From Actinomyces viscosus (lineage in GTDB: Bacteria > Actinomycetota > Actinomycetes > Actinomycetales > Actinomycetaceae): a stretch of 64,000 bases of DNA. Below, piece after piece: positions 16,457-31,404 of this stretch; the first letter of the stretch is position 1; the number at the start of each line of letters is the position of its first letter. Position numbers and translations under genes: made by a program. The notes under the pieces were generated by a model. It was not told where the DNA came from and made no database searches. It worked only from the letters and a program-made list of their open reading frames with translations. The stretch lies in NCBI RefSeq assembly GCF_900637975.1, contig NZ_LR134477.1, forward strand, positions 1,674,001-1,738,000, given 5' to 3'.

Positions 16457-18850
16457 TCAGCTGATCGTCGAGCGCGAGCTCGTCAGCCAGGTCAGCGGCA
16501 CCGTGGTGAGGAACAGGCCCTGCCACTCCCGTTCCCACAGCAGGGCGATGTCGCCGCCGGGCAGCTGGGCCATGCACTGGTAGACGTAGTGGCGCGGGTT
16601 GACGACCCGGTTGTGGGGCCAGGTGGCGCCGTCGTCGTGGGTCAGACGCATGACGCCGCAGCCGCGGAAGGGCAGCATCCGGGAGGCGTTGGCGAAGACG
16701 ATGCTCTTGCCGCTCGATCCATCGGCGCCGGTGACGGCGATGGCGTTGGGCTGGGAGAAGATCTCGGTGAGCTGGGCGTCGTAGTCGACCCCGCCCCACG
16801 TGGCGCCCCCGTCGCGGGAGACGGCGTGGGCGACCCGCCCCGAGGGGTGCTGGTTGCGGGCCCACACGTGCACCGCGCCGTCGGCGCCCTCGACCAGGAC
16901 GGACTCGTACAGGCTGGCCCGCTCGTCGGCCAGGTCCCGGGAGGAGACGACGGCGCCCAGGACCTCGCGGCCGTCGTTGGGTGAGGCTCCCAGCCTCCAG
17001 GTGGCCCCGCCGTCGTCGGAGTAGATGGTGGCGCAGGACAGGAAGCCGGTGCCGCCGGCCTCGTGACTGTAGTAGACGGGCACGAGGATGCGGCCGGTGT
17101 GCTCGGGGCCGGTCAGCTGGATGGCGTTGCCGGGGCCGGTTCCCAGGAAGCACATCCAGTCGGCCTTGACCTGGGCGGTGATGTCGATCGGCTCGGACCA
17201 GGTGGCGCCGTCGTCGTCGGAGGTGATCATGAGCAGGTGGGAGCTGCGGTGCTGGAAGAGGCAGTCCTCGGGGGCCTGCTCGTAGGCCAGGTAGATGCTG
17301 CCCGCGGCCTCGCCGTCCCGGAGGACGTCGCCGGCCCGGGCGCCGGTGGCGTCGTCATTGCGCAGGATGATGCGGTATCCGGTGGGCTCGCCGTCATCGG
17401 TGACCACGGTGCCGTCGGCCTCGACGGCGAACAGCTCGCCGGAGCGGTTGTGCAGCAGGCGGCGGCCCTGGGCGTCGAAGCCGGCGCCGACGGCGGCGTT
17501 GGGCTGGCCGATGCCGCCGGGGAACTGGTCGACCAGGCAGATGACGCGCCCGGTGGAGCGGTCCTGGACCAGGACGGAGTCGATGAGGGAGGCCCCCAGC
17601 GCCCCGGTGCCCGGCAGGGACAACAGGGTGCGCATCTCCTCCCAGGTGGCGCCGCCGTCGAGGCTGCGGCGCATGACGAGGTTGATGTCGTTGGGGGCGT
17701 CGTTGGGGATGGAGACGCGCTGGTCGGCGCCGGCCAGGACGACGCCGCTGTCCAGGGTCAGCAGTGAGGGGATCCGGTAGGACAGGGCCCCGTGGTAGCC
17801 GGTGTCGAACAGGGCGCGGGTGGGCAGCGGCTCGGCCCCGGCCAGGCGCTTGATCTGCGCGTCGGTCAGGACGGCGTCGTAGACCATGGCGGTCTGGGCC
17901 TCGCCGAAGAGGCGCTTGCCGTCCAGGTCGGCGCCCACGACCACGCGAGTCACCGGCGCGATGTCGGCCAGGAAGGCGACGCCGGGGGCGTGGGCGACCT
18001 GGTAGCCGTCGACGTGGATCTCCACCGCTCCGCGCCCCGAGGTGACGACGACGTCGTGCCAGGTCCCCTCGTCCCAGTGGCCCGGGGCGCGCACCTCGAT
18101 GAGGGGCTCGGTCTCGGGCGAGTCCGGGCCGGGCAGGACCCGGTAGATCAGGCCGTGCGCGTCAATGTCGAGGTGCAGGGTGCCGCCGTGGCCGCGGGCG
18201 GCGATGACGGTGCCGGCCTGGCCGCGACCGCGGGTGCGCAGCAGGGCCCGGACGGAGCCGGTGGCCAGGGCCCCGGTGCGGCGGGCGTCGCGGGCGGAGA
18301 GCTCACTGGCCGCGAACTGGACCAGCGGGGCGACAGCCAGGGACTGGGCCATGACGGCGCGGTCGCTGAGCGGCTCGGCCCAGGCGGCCAGGCGCGTCAC
18401 CTCCGCGATCCCGTCGGGGGCGACGTCGAGGCCGGTCAGCCCGATCTGGGCGAGGAAGGCGGCCAGGGTCGTGGAGAAGCACTCGTAGCCGTCGGCGTAG
18501 AGGTGGGTGCCGGTGTCGTTGACGCTCAGGGCGATCGTGTGGGGGCGGCCGTCGTCCAGGCCCAGGGCGTCCTCGGCGTCCAGGAGGCGCCGCTCGACGG
18601 CGTCCTCCTGCCCCGTCCCCGGAGGAAGCCCGCGGTCGGTGCCGAGGACCTGCTCGCCGTGGAGGCGGCCCCCGCGCACGGACAGCGTGATCCGTCCGTT
18701 GGTGCCGGTCAGCGCGATGAGGGCGGCGTCGGCGCGGGTGGCGACGTCGAGGAGGATCGTGCCGTGCTCGCAGGCGGACAGGGCGGCGACGTCCCGGTCG
18801 CTGACGCTCAGGAGCGAGGAGGCATCGGAGGCGGTGAGATCGAGGATCAT
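16457..18850 (-). CDS. Exo-alpha-sialidase with two N-terminal LamG-like domains
   Basis: 797 residues from the ATG at 18850 (weak AAGGGA ribosome site). It removes terminal sialic acid from glycoconjugates (GH33 fold). Two concanavalin-like modules come first (about 1-170 and 180-340, each with a VDGY/ADGYE-type strand). The six-bladed propeller starts with the YRIP arginine motif (358-361). Five Asp-box motifs are visible (SLDGGATW at 396-403, then SDDDGATW, SDDGGATW, SRDGGATW, THDDGATW). No signal peptide, cell-wall LPXTG or C-terminal membrane helix is present, unlike the surface sialidases of oral Actinomyces, so it is probably intracellular. The adjacent GH42 gene suggests stepwise breakdown of sialylated galactosides. 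The divergent DUF4862-like gene begins about 150 bp away. Confidence 0.92.
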   Translation of the reverse strand: MILDLTASDASSLLSVSDRDVAALSACEHGTILLDVATRADAALIALTGTNGRITLSVRGGRLHGEQVLGTDRGLPPGTGQEDAVERRLLDAEDALGLDDGRPHTIALSVNDTGTHLYADGYECFSTTLAAFLAQIGLTGLDVAPDGIAEVTRLAAWAEPLSDRAVMAQSLAVAPLVQFAASELSARDARRTGALATGSVRALLRTRGRGQAGTVIAARGHGGTLHLDIDAHGLIYRVLPGPDSPETEPLIEVRAPGHWDEGTWHDVVVTSGRGAVEIHVDGYQVAHAPGVAFLADIAPVTRVVVGADLDGKRLFGEAQTAMVYDAVLTDAQIKRLAGAEPLPTRALFDTGYHGALSYRIPSLLTLDSGVVLAGADQRVSIPNDAPNDINLVMRRSLDGGATWEEMRTLLSLPGTGALGASLIDSVLVQDRSTGRVICLVDQFPGGIGQPNAAVGAGFDAQGRRLLHNRSGELFAVEADGTVVTDDGEPTGYRIILRNDDATGARAGDVLRDGEAAGSIYLAYEQAPEDCLFQHRSSHLLMITSDDDGATWSEPIDITAQVKADWMCFLGTGPGNAIQLTGPEHTGRILVPVYYSHEAGGTGFLSCATIYSDDGGATWRLGASPNDGREVLGAVVSSRDLADERASLYESVLVEGADGAVHVWARNQHPSGRVAHAVSRDGGATWGGVDYDAQLTEIFSQPNAIAVTGADGSSGKSIVFANASRMLPFRGCGVMRLTHDDGATWPHNRVVNPRHYVYQCMAQLPGGDIALLWEREWQGLFLTTVPLTWLTSSRSTIS

Positions 18851-19001
18851 GGACGGGGTCCCTTGTGCCGGTATCGACTTTTCGGCGGCTTTCCGTGACT
18901 GATCGACGCCGCGCGCAACGGTGCGCCACCACGCCGTCCAGTCATATGATGTCTGATGTATCGCGCACTGTAGCACGATCCCGGAACCTCAAGGAGACCA
19001 C

Positions 19002-19982
19002 ATGTCCGCCACCTCCCCGAACCAGACTGAACGCCGCGTCGTACCGGTCGTCGTCGGCGCCTACCCCATGCTTCCACCCGATGACGAGGACCGCCGGGGC
19101 GCCGCCGCCCTCTATGCGGCCCTGGCCGACCTCGGCTGGGTCGACGGCATTGAGCTGCCCTTCCGGGAGGCGCTCGACGCGCCCGAGCCGTGGCTGGCCG
19201 AGCAGCTGGCGGGACGCTTCAGCCAGTGCGTCGTCACAGCGATCCCGGGAACCATGGGGCGCGCGGGATCCGACCCCGCATTCGGCCTGGCCTCCCCCGA
19301 CGACGACGGACGCGGCCGGGCCCTGGCCTACACCCGCTCACTGCTCGAGGCCGTCGACCGCCTCCACGAGGCCGCAGGCGACCAGCTCGTCACCCGGATC
19401 GAGCTGCACTCGGCGCCCCACCACCGGGCCAGCGCCGAGGCCTTCCACGCCTCCTTGAGCGAGCTGACCGAGGACTTCGCCTCCCGAAACCTGGGCATGA
19501 TCGTGGAGCACTGCGACGCCGAGGGCGGCGTGGGTCCCTCGGAGAAGGCCTTCCTGCCCCTGGACCAGGAGATCATCGCCTGCCGCGACACCCCGGCTCT
19601 CATCACCGTCAACTGGGGGCGCTCCGTCATCGAGACCCACGACCCGGCCACCCCGGAACGCCATCTGCGCGAGCTCGTCGAGGCCGGCCGCCTGGGCGGG
19701 GTCATGATCTCGGGCGCGGGCCCCGAGGAGACCCAGTGGGCCTGGGCATGGGCCGACGCGCACCTGCCACTGGCCGAGCACGAGCCGACCAGCTGGCTCA
19801 CGCCCGAACGGGTGGCCGCCACGATGCGTGCGGCCGGCTCCGCCCAAACCTATGAGGGCGTCAAGATCAACACCCCGGCGAAGGCCTCCCTGGAGGAGAA
19901 GCTGACCTGGGTGGGACGCGTGCGCGAGGCCATGCTCGCAGGCGGTTCAGTCGGTGCGCTCGCCGGTGAGCGCACCGACTGA
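19002..19982 (+). CDS. DUF4862-like protein, probable TIM-barrel
   Basis: 326 residues, ATG behind AAGGAG. Alternating hydrophobic strands (VVVGAYPML, CVVTAIPGTMG, TRIELHSAP, GMIVEHCDA, ALITVNWGRS, GGVMISGAG) suggest a TIM barrel of the sugar isomerase/epimerase type. Glu and His at the strand ends (ELHSAP, EHCDAE) could bind metal. I associate it tentatively with DUF4862, an actinobacterial family of unknown reaction. Its divergence from the sialidase gene suggests a step in sialic acid or amino-sugar use. The last codons lie inside a 60-bp palindrome that probably serves as its terminator. Confidence 0.65.
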   Translation: MSATSPNQTERRVVPVVVGAYPMLPPDDEDRRGAAALYAALADLGWVDGIELPFREALDAPEPWLAEQLAGRFSQCVVTAIPGTMGRAGSDPAFGLASPDDDGRGRALAYTRSLLEAVDRLHEAAGDQLVTRIELHSAPHHRASAEAFHASLSELTEDFASRNLGMIVEHCDAEGGVGPSEKAFLPLDQEIIACRDTPALITVNWGRSVIETHDPATPERHLRELVEAGRLGGVMISGAGPEETQWAWAWADAHLPLAEHEPTSWLTPERVAATMRAAGSAQTYEGVKINTPAKASLEEKLTWVGRVREAMLAGGSVGALAGERTD

Positions 19983-19994
19983 GCCGCCTGCGAG
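19935..19994. terminator. 60-bp near-perfect palindrome across the DUF4862-like stop codon
   Basis: The two 30-nt arms match at 28 of 30 positions, and the arms meet near the centre. It covers the last 16 codons and the stop of the gene at 19002. It could act as a coding-sequence-embedded terminator. It abuts the direct repeat at 19986. Confidence 0.7.
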
Positions 19995-20065
19995 GTCCGC
20001 CTCTCCCCCATCACTACCCATGAAACGGCCTCCGGCCCGCTCCCCCGGTGGGGAGCGGGCCGGAC
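19986..20065. repeat. Copy 1 of an 80-bp direct repeat with terminator hairpin
   Basis: It matches 21371-21450 (offset 1385 bp) with only two differences. The 3' half is a hairpin, TCCGGCCCGCTCCCC paired with GGGGAGCGGGCCGGA (20031-20064, CGGT loop). The other copy lies next to the rpoC stop, so this one is probably the duplicate. Confidence 0.9.
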
Positions 20066-20367
20066 CGCCTCCTCGGTCACATCTTCGTATGACCTTGTTC
20101 CCCAGAGGTTCGACACAGTCAGTGGGCGAGGGCGGCTGAGCCGGTTTGACGGGGCTTTGACGGAGCTTGGTGCGTCAGCGGGACGGGGACGCAGGTCCCA
20201 CAGGGACGATGAAAGGCCGCCTGGACTCCAAGCAGGTGGACATCTCTGCAGCCGTCAAGGCGTGCCAGCTCCGATGCACCCGAACCACCAACAACTGCAA
20301 AGGCCCGGTCCAGGCGCGCCACACGAGCCATCAGCCTGCCGACCCAGCCAAGCACCTAAAACCGACT
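20066..20367. other. Intergenic part of the 20-21.4 kb island
   Basis: No gene is supported here. TTTGACGG occurs twice in a short interval near 20140-20160. Overlapping small open frames exist but lack ribosome sites and sensible codon use. It lies between repeat copy 1 and the hypothetical membrane gene. Confidence 0.4.
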
Positions 20368-21171
20368 TTACCGACCCTCTGCACTATTTGCCTCACGCCT
20401 CCAAGTCCAGGATCCATCAAAAAGCTCGGCCGCGGTGGGTTCCAGAACGGTTATGACAGCCTCTAGACCATCAGGAGCGGAGAGCCTGCTTCGCAGCCGG
20501 ACATCAGTAGAGAAAGACCTCAGAAGGCGTTCAAGCTGGCGGTACGTTAGCGGAACATAAGCCATCGGAAAGGCTATCACTTCACCACCATTACAAGCGA
20601 TGACCGCCTTGTCTTTCATCACCCCTTCAAGACGAGGCATTTGTTTCCAGGAAATATTGGTAACAATTCTGTTGCTCTCTTGAAATGCTACGCAGTCTGG
20701 AGAGAGAATAATTTTCGACGAAGAGGGGCGCCCATTTTTTAGCAGCCTCATGAGTTCAGGGAGAGTGAGAGAGGTGATGACAATTGGAGCAGCGACGAAC
20801 ATCCACTCCCCCCTTCTACTAAGCAGTAGAATCGGCAACAGGAGCAGGATCGCACAGGCCTGGAAAACCAGCAACAGCACTTCCCAGTAGAGGAGTTCAG
20901 GCGGGCTCTCCAGAGCAACATGCCCGCGACCCATCCTCCAGTAGCTCCTTCCGCACTTGATTGCCACCCCAACGCGATAAACTGAGAGGGCAAAAAGCAG
21001 CATACATGGTACGCTCACCCCTGCAAGTAAAGTAAGACCGAAAGGTCCCCTGTTCACGAAAGACAGGAATGAGGCGACCATGAAGACTGCGGAGGCCGCC
21101 ATAAATGCTACGAGAGATCGCCTTCGTGCCCTATCTGACTGTTCAGGGGTGTTGATGCGGCCACTATTCAC
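20368..21171 (-). CDS. Hypothetical four-helix membrane protein with PH-like tail
   Basis: 267 residues from the GTG at 21171, chosen for its GGGGAGGGG ribosome site; an in-frame ATG lies at 21213. Four hydrophobic helices (around VAFMAASAVFMVASFLSF, LTLLAGVSVPCMLLFALSV, WEVLLLVFQACAILLLLPIL and WMFVAAPIVITSLTLPEL) precede a soluble region (IILSPDCVAFQESNRIVT onward) that resembles PH-like domains of small actinobacterial membrane proteins. Codon use is AT-richer than in the flanking genes. The gene sits inside the island bounded by the 80-bp repeat. A short upstream frame ends in GTGAATAG, sharing bases with this start, so translation may be coupled. Function unknown. Confidence 0.6.
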   Translation of the reverse strand: MNSGRINTPEQSDRARRRSLVAFMAASAVFMVASFLSFVNRGPFGLTLLAGVSVPCMLLFALSVYRVGVAIKCGRSYWRMGRGHVALESPPELLYWEVLLLVFQACAILLLLPILLLSRRGEWMFVAAPIVITSLTLPELMRLLKNGRPSSSKIILSPDCVAFQESNRIVTNISWKQMPRLEGVMKDKAVIACNGGEVIAFPMAYVPLTYRQLERLLRSFSTDVRLRSRLSAPDGLEAVITVLEPTAAELFDGSWTWRREANSAEGR

Positions 21172-21223
21172 GCCCTCCCCTCCCCTCTTGCGTGATGCTG
21201 AGAACTTCAACATAACGAACCAT
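21164..21223 (-). CDS. Short ORF coupled to the hypothetical membrane protein
   Basis: 19 codons from the ATG at 21223 behind an AGAGGAG ribosome site, ending at the TAG at 21164. Its stop lies within GTGAATAG, whose GTG is the likely start of the next frame. The open frame extends further upstream to 21406 (80 codons), beginning within repeat copy 2, so this could also be the tail of a degraded gene. Leader peptide or remnant cannot be told apart by eye. Confidence 0.35.
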   Translation of the reverse strand: MVRYVEVLSITQEGRGGRE

Positions 21224-21370
21224 ATAACTCCTCTTTAGAAGTGGCGCTTGCAGCCAACCATGATTGCTTACTTGAGGGTACCGGCCTCTTCGAACCCTGT
21301 CTTGAGCCTCCTCAGCGAGTTTGAGAATACTGTCGGCGACTGGCTCATCAGCTGCTGACCTGGGTGGGAA

Positions 21371-21450
21371 GCCTGGGAGGTCCGCCTCTCCCCCATCACT
21401 ACCCATGAAACGGCGTCCGGCCCGCTCCCCCGGTGGGGAGCGGGCCGGAC
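21371..21450. repeat. Copy 2 of the 80-bp direct repeat, rpoC-side terminator
   Basis: It contains a perfect 16-bp stem (21415-21430 and 21435-21450, CGGT loop), placed about 40 bp after the rpoC stop on the minus strand, where it would end the rpoBC transcript. It is nearly identical to 19986-20065. Confidence 0.9.
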
Positions 21451-21490
21451 GCTATCGGGACGATGAACCGCGCGGGCCGCGACGGCTCGC

Positions 21491-25444
<3,954 letters not shown>

Positions 25445-25541
25445 AGTTCCTACTTCCGATGGTGAATCTCATCAGGTGGTGGTCTGGGGGCGTTCCGTCG
25501 TCGTTGTTCCATGACTCCGACGGCGCCTGCGAGCCTGGTGG

Positions 25542-25570
25542 GAGGGCGGGCGGGCCTGCCGCCCGCCCTC
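25542..25570. terminator. Intercistronic hairpin between rpoB and rpoC
   Basis: GAGGGCGGGCGG (25542-25553) pairs perfectly with 25559-25570 around a short loop. It lies between the rpoB stop (25619) and the rpoC start (25444). No T-run follows on the minus strand, so it may be a processing or attenuation site rather than a full terminator. Confidence 0.5.
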
Positions 25571-25618
25571 AACCGGGGCTCGATGAAGTTGTCACGGAGT
25601 CGTCACCGAGGTGGCCAC

Positions 25619-29140
<3,522 letters not shown>

Positions 29141-29592
29141 AGGGGGATCCTTCCCTCAGATCGGGGATCACACAACGCACACCGCGAGCACCGGGTTGAG
29201 TAGAATCTGCGGTGTCGGGCTCGCGCCCGCCAGGGTTCCGACGGGCCAGGGCCCGCGCGGAGGGCAGATACTCCTCGCGCCAATACACACAATGCACGCA
29301 AAGCGCTAGCGTACACGGCCGACGTCAAGGACTCCACGCCGATTCTCACCCGATCCTTGCGATTCCCACCACAGTCGCGCATACTGCCCCGCCCGAGCCC
29401 TCCGCGTGACCTGAATCCCGCTGCGCGGTCGGCTCCCCTGCCGACTCTCCGACGGCGTCGAGGTGAGCAGAGACCGCTGCGGTCCCGGCACGCAACCGGG
29501 TCCCGCCCACCTGGTGGTGGACGGGACCCGGTGATGCTGGGCTCCCCCGGCCGACGACGACCCTCAGGCCGCCTCAGGCAGCGGGGACGAGC
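29141..29592. other. Intergenic region between rplL and rpoB
   Basis: It holds the rplL terminator hairpin at 29495-29532 and the rpoB promoter region. On the minus strand a TTGACG (29328-29323) is a plausible -35, but no good -10 lies at the standard distance (TACGCT is too close, CGCTTT is weak). No gene is supported. Confidence 0.5.
29495..29532 (-). terminator. Terminator hairpin after rplJ-rplL
   Basis: The 17-nt arms 29495-29511 and 29516-29532 match at 16 positions, with a TGGT loop. It lies about 60 bp after the rplL stop, between the ribosomal pair and rpoB. Confidence 0.65.
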
Positions 29593-29982
29593 TCACTTGA
29601 GGGTGACGGTGGCGCCGGCGCCCTCGAGCTGCTCCTTGGCCTTCTCGGCGGCCTCCTTGTTGGCGCCCTCGAGGACGGGCTTGGGAGCGCCGTCGACGAG
29701 CTCCTTGGCCTCCTTCAGGCCGAGGGAGGTCAGGGCGCGCACCTCCTTGATGACCTGGATCTTCTTGTCGCCGGCGGCCTCGAGGATGACGTCGAACTCG
29801 TCCTTCTCCTCGGCGGCGGCCTCGCCACCGGCAGCGCCGGGGGCAGCGGCAACGGCCACGGCGGCCGGAGCGGCGGCGGTAACGTCGAAGGTCTCCTCGA
29901 AGGCCTTGACGAACTCGGAGAGCTCGATGAGGGTGAGCTCCTTGAACTGCTCGATGAGCTCTTCGGTGGTCAGCTTCGCCAT
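29593..29982 (-). CDS. rplL: 50S ribosomal protein L7/L12
   Basis: 129 residues. It forms the ribosomal stalk with L10 and recruits translation GTPases. It has the N-terminal dimerisation helices ([20 protein letters not shown]), an Ala/Gly-rich hinge (about 35-58) and the C-terminal domain with [20 protein letters not shown]. It lies 66 bp after rplJ and is co-transcribed with it. Confidence 0.98.
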   Translation of the reverse strand: MAKLTTEELIEQFKELTLIELSEFVKAFEETFDVTAAAPAAVAVAAAPGAAGGEAAAEEKDEFDVILEAAGDKKIQVIKEVRALTSLGLKEAKELVDGAPKPVLEGANKEAAEKAKEQLEGAGATVTLK

Positions 29983-30048
29983 GATGGGCGTTCCTTCCTT
30001 ATCAGGTTCCTGCGCGCGCAGGGTTGGTGGATGACGCGTGCGGCCCGC

Positions 30049-30570
30049 TCAGGCCGCGGTCTCCTGCTTCTCGCGCAGGGCGTCGACGGTGCGCACGGCC
30101 TGGGAGGCCGGTGCGGCGAAGAGGTACGCAGCCTTGGACAGGGACGCCTTGACGGCGCCCGCGGTCTTGGCGAGCAGCACCTCGCGGGACTCGAGAGAGG
30201 CAAGCTTGTCAACGCCGTCGGCGGACAGCACGGCGCCGTCCATGACACCGCCCTTGATGACGAGCTGCTGGTTGTCCTTGGCGAAGTCACGCAGAGCCTT
30301 GGCAGCCTCGACCGGCTCACCGGAGACGAAGGTCAGGGCGGAGGGGCCCTTGAGGTCGTCGGCGAAGCCCTCGAGCCCGACCTGGCGGGCAGCGATCGCA
30401 GCAAGCGTGTTCTTCACCACGGTGTACTCGGCGTTACCAGCGAGGGAACGACGCAGCTCCTTGAGCTGGGCGACGCTCAGTCCCCGGTACTCAGTCAGCA
30501 GGACCGCGTCAGCCTGGCGGAACTTGTCCGCCAGAGCAGCGACGGCTGCTTCCTTGTCAGGCCGTGCCAT
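30049..30570 (-). CDS. rplJ: 50S ribosomal protein L10
   Basis: 173 residues. It anchors L7/L12 dimers to 23S rRNA and, in other bacteria, represses its own operon by binding the mRNA leader. The N-terminal rRNA-binding domain ([29 protein letters not shown]) and the C-terminal stalk helix are recognisable. A strong AAGGAGG site precedes the ATG. A structured leader lies directly upstream. Confidence 0.97.
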   Translation of the reverse strand: MARPDKEAAVAALADKFRQADAVLLTEYRGLSVAQLKELRRSLAGNAEYTVVKNTLAAIAARQVGLEGFADDLKGPSALTFVSGEPVEAAKALRDFAKDNQQLVIKGGVMDGAVLSADGVDKLASLESREVLLAKTAGAVKASLSKAAYLFAAPASQAVRTVDALREKQETAA

Positions 30571-30574
30571 GGGC

Positions 30575-30746
30575 CCTCCTTCCGTGGTATGCCGCAGGGC
30601 CCACCCACTGGAAAAGCCCCGCGCCGGTGGGCACGGGGCTCGCTCCGGGCACGCCCGGAGGGGGTCACGTTCTCACCTGCGCCGGCCCCACCTTCAGTGG
30701 ACTTGGTCCCGCCGGAGCGGGAGACCTGCGGTCTTTGGCAGAGAGC
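30575..30746 (-). ncRNA. Ribosomal protein L10 leader
   Basis: Upstream of rplJ on the minus strand lie two hairpins: CTCCGGG/CCCGGAG (30643-30660) and AGCCCCG/CGGGGCT (30615-30640) followed by TTT. The position and the terminator-like second hairpin match L10 leaders, where L10 or L10-L12 binding controls rplJL expression. The 5' boundary is approximate. Confidence 0.6.
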
Positions 30747-30777
30747 ACCATACCCAGCATCGGACCCGGTTGCGCAA
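30747..30777 (-). promoter_or_regulatory. Candidate rplJ promoter
   Basis: TATGGT (30752-30747) and TTGCGC (30777-30772) are separated by 19 bp, just upstream of the L10 leader. Confidence 0.35.
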
Positions 30778-30888
30778 GGCAGGGCCCCGTGGAACTGGTC
30801 ACTGGAGAGGCCTTTCAGGGCTGGCGCCGGACCGGCGCAGGAGCAGGTTCGACGGCGGGGAGGAGGACCGCACCTGCCCGGTTTTGCG

Positions 30889-31371
30889 TCAGACCCCGAG
30901 GCTCTCGGCCAGCGCGTCGCGCTCGGTGACGTCGAACCAGAGCAGGTCGGCCTCGGCCGCGCGTTCGAAGGCGTCCTCGTCACCGAGTCGGGCGGCACGG
31001 ACATCCGCCTGCGCCTCGGACTCGTCCACGAGCAGGGCCGCGACGTCGTCCCAGGAGATCTCGGTGGCGACCTCGACCGTACCCGGCAGCACGTCTCCTT
31101 CGACGGCGAGCTCGCGCACGTGCTCAGCGTCGACGTCGGCGGCAATGACGATGCGCCGGTCAGCCAGTCCCTCGGCCTCGGGCTCGGCCAGCAGCACGAG
31201 GGAGGCGTCGGCGGCGCACAGGGAGGCCGAGACCTCCAGGCCCTCCTCGTCCTCCTCCGGCAGAGCACGAGCGAGCGCGGGGGTGGCGGCGTGGGCCAGA
31301 AGCGGCTCCTGCGAGGAGCCGAGGGCGGCGGCACGCAGGTGGGCGGCGGTGGCGGGAAGGTAGATGCGCAT
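30889..31371 (-). CDS. DUF6912-like hypothetical protein
   Basis: 160 residues from the ATG at 31371; an earlier in-frame start lies at 31398. It begins MRIYLPATAAHLRAA and is rich in acidic residues, with alternating strands and helices (RRIVIAADVDAEHVRELA, DVAALLVDESEAQADVRAA). This matches a conserved actinobacterial family of unknown function, tentatively DUF6912. CAGACT lies 6 nt before the ATG, so it may be leaderless. No catalytic motif was seen. Confidence 0.6.
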   Translation of the reverse strand: MRIYLPATAAHLRAAALGSSQEPLLAHAATPALARALPEEDEEGLEVSASLCAADASLVLLAEPEAEGLADRRIVIAADVDAEHVRELAVEGDVLPGTVEVATEISWDDVAALLVDESEAQADVRAARLGDEDAFERAAEADLLWFDVTERDALAESLGV

Positions 31372-31404
31372 GCCCCCAGTCTGCCTCACCGCCCGCACCG
31401 GGGG

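Noticed and set aside
14121..17153. A 1010-codon fusion starting upstream of the GH42 gene
   Set aside because: Its first 250 codons overlap the sialidase in another frame; the GH42 start at 16394 has a promoter hexamer and matches the family.
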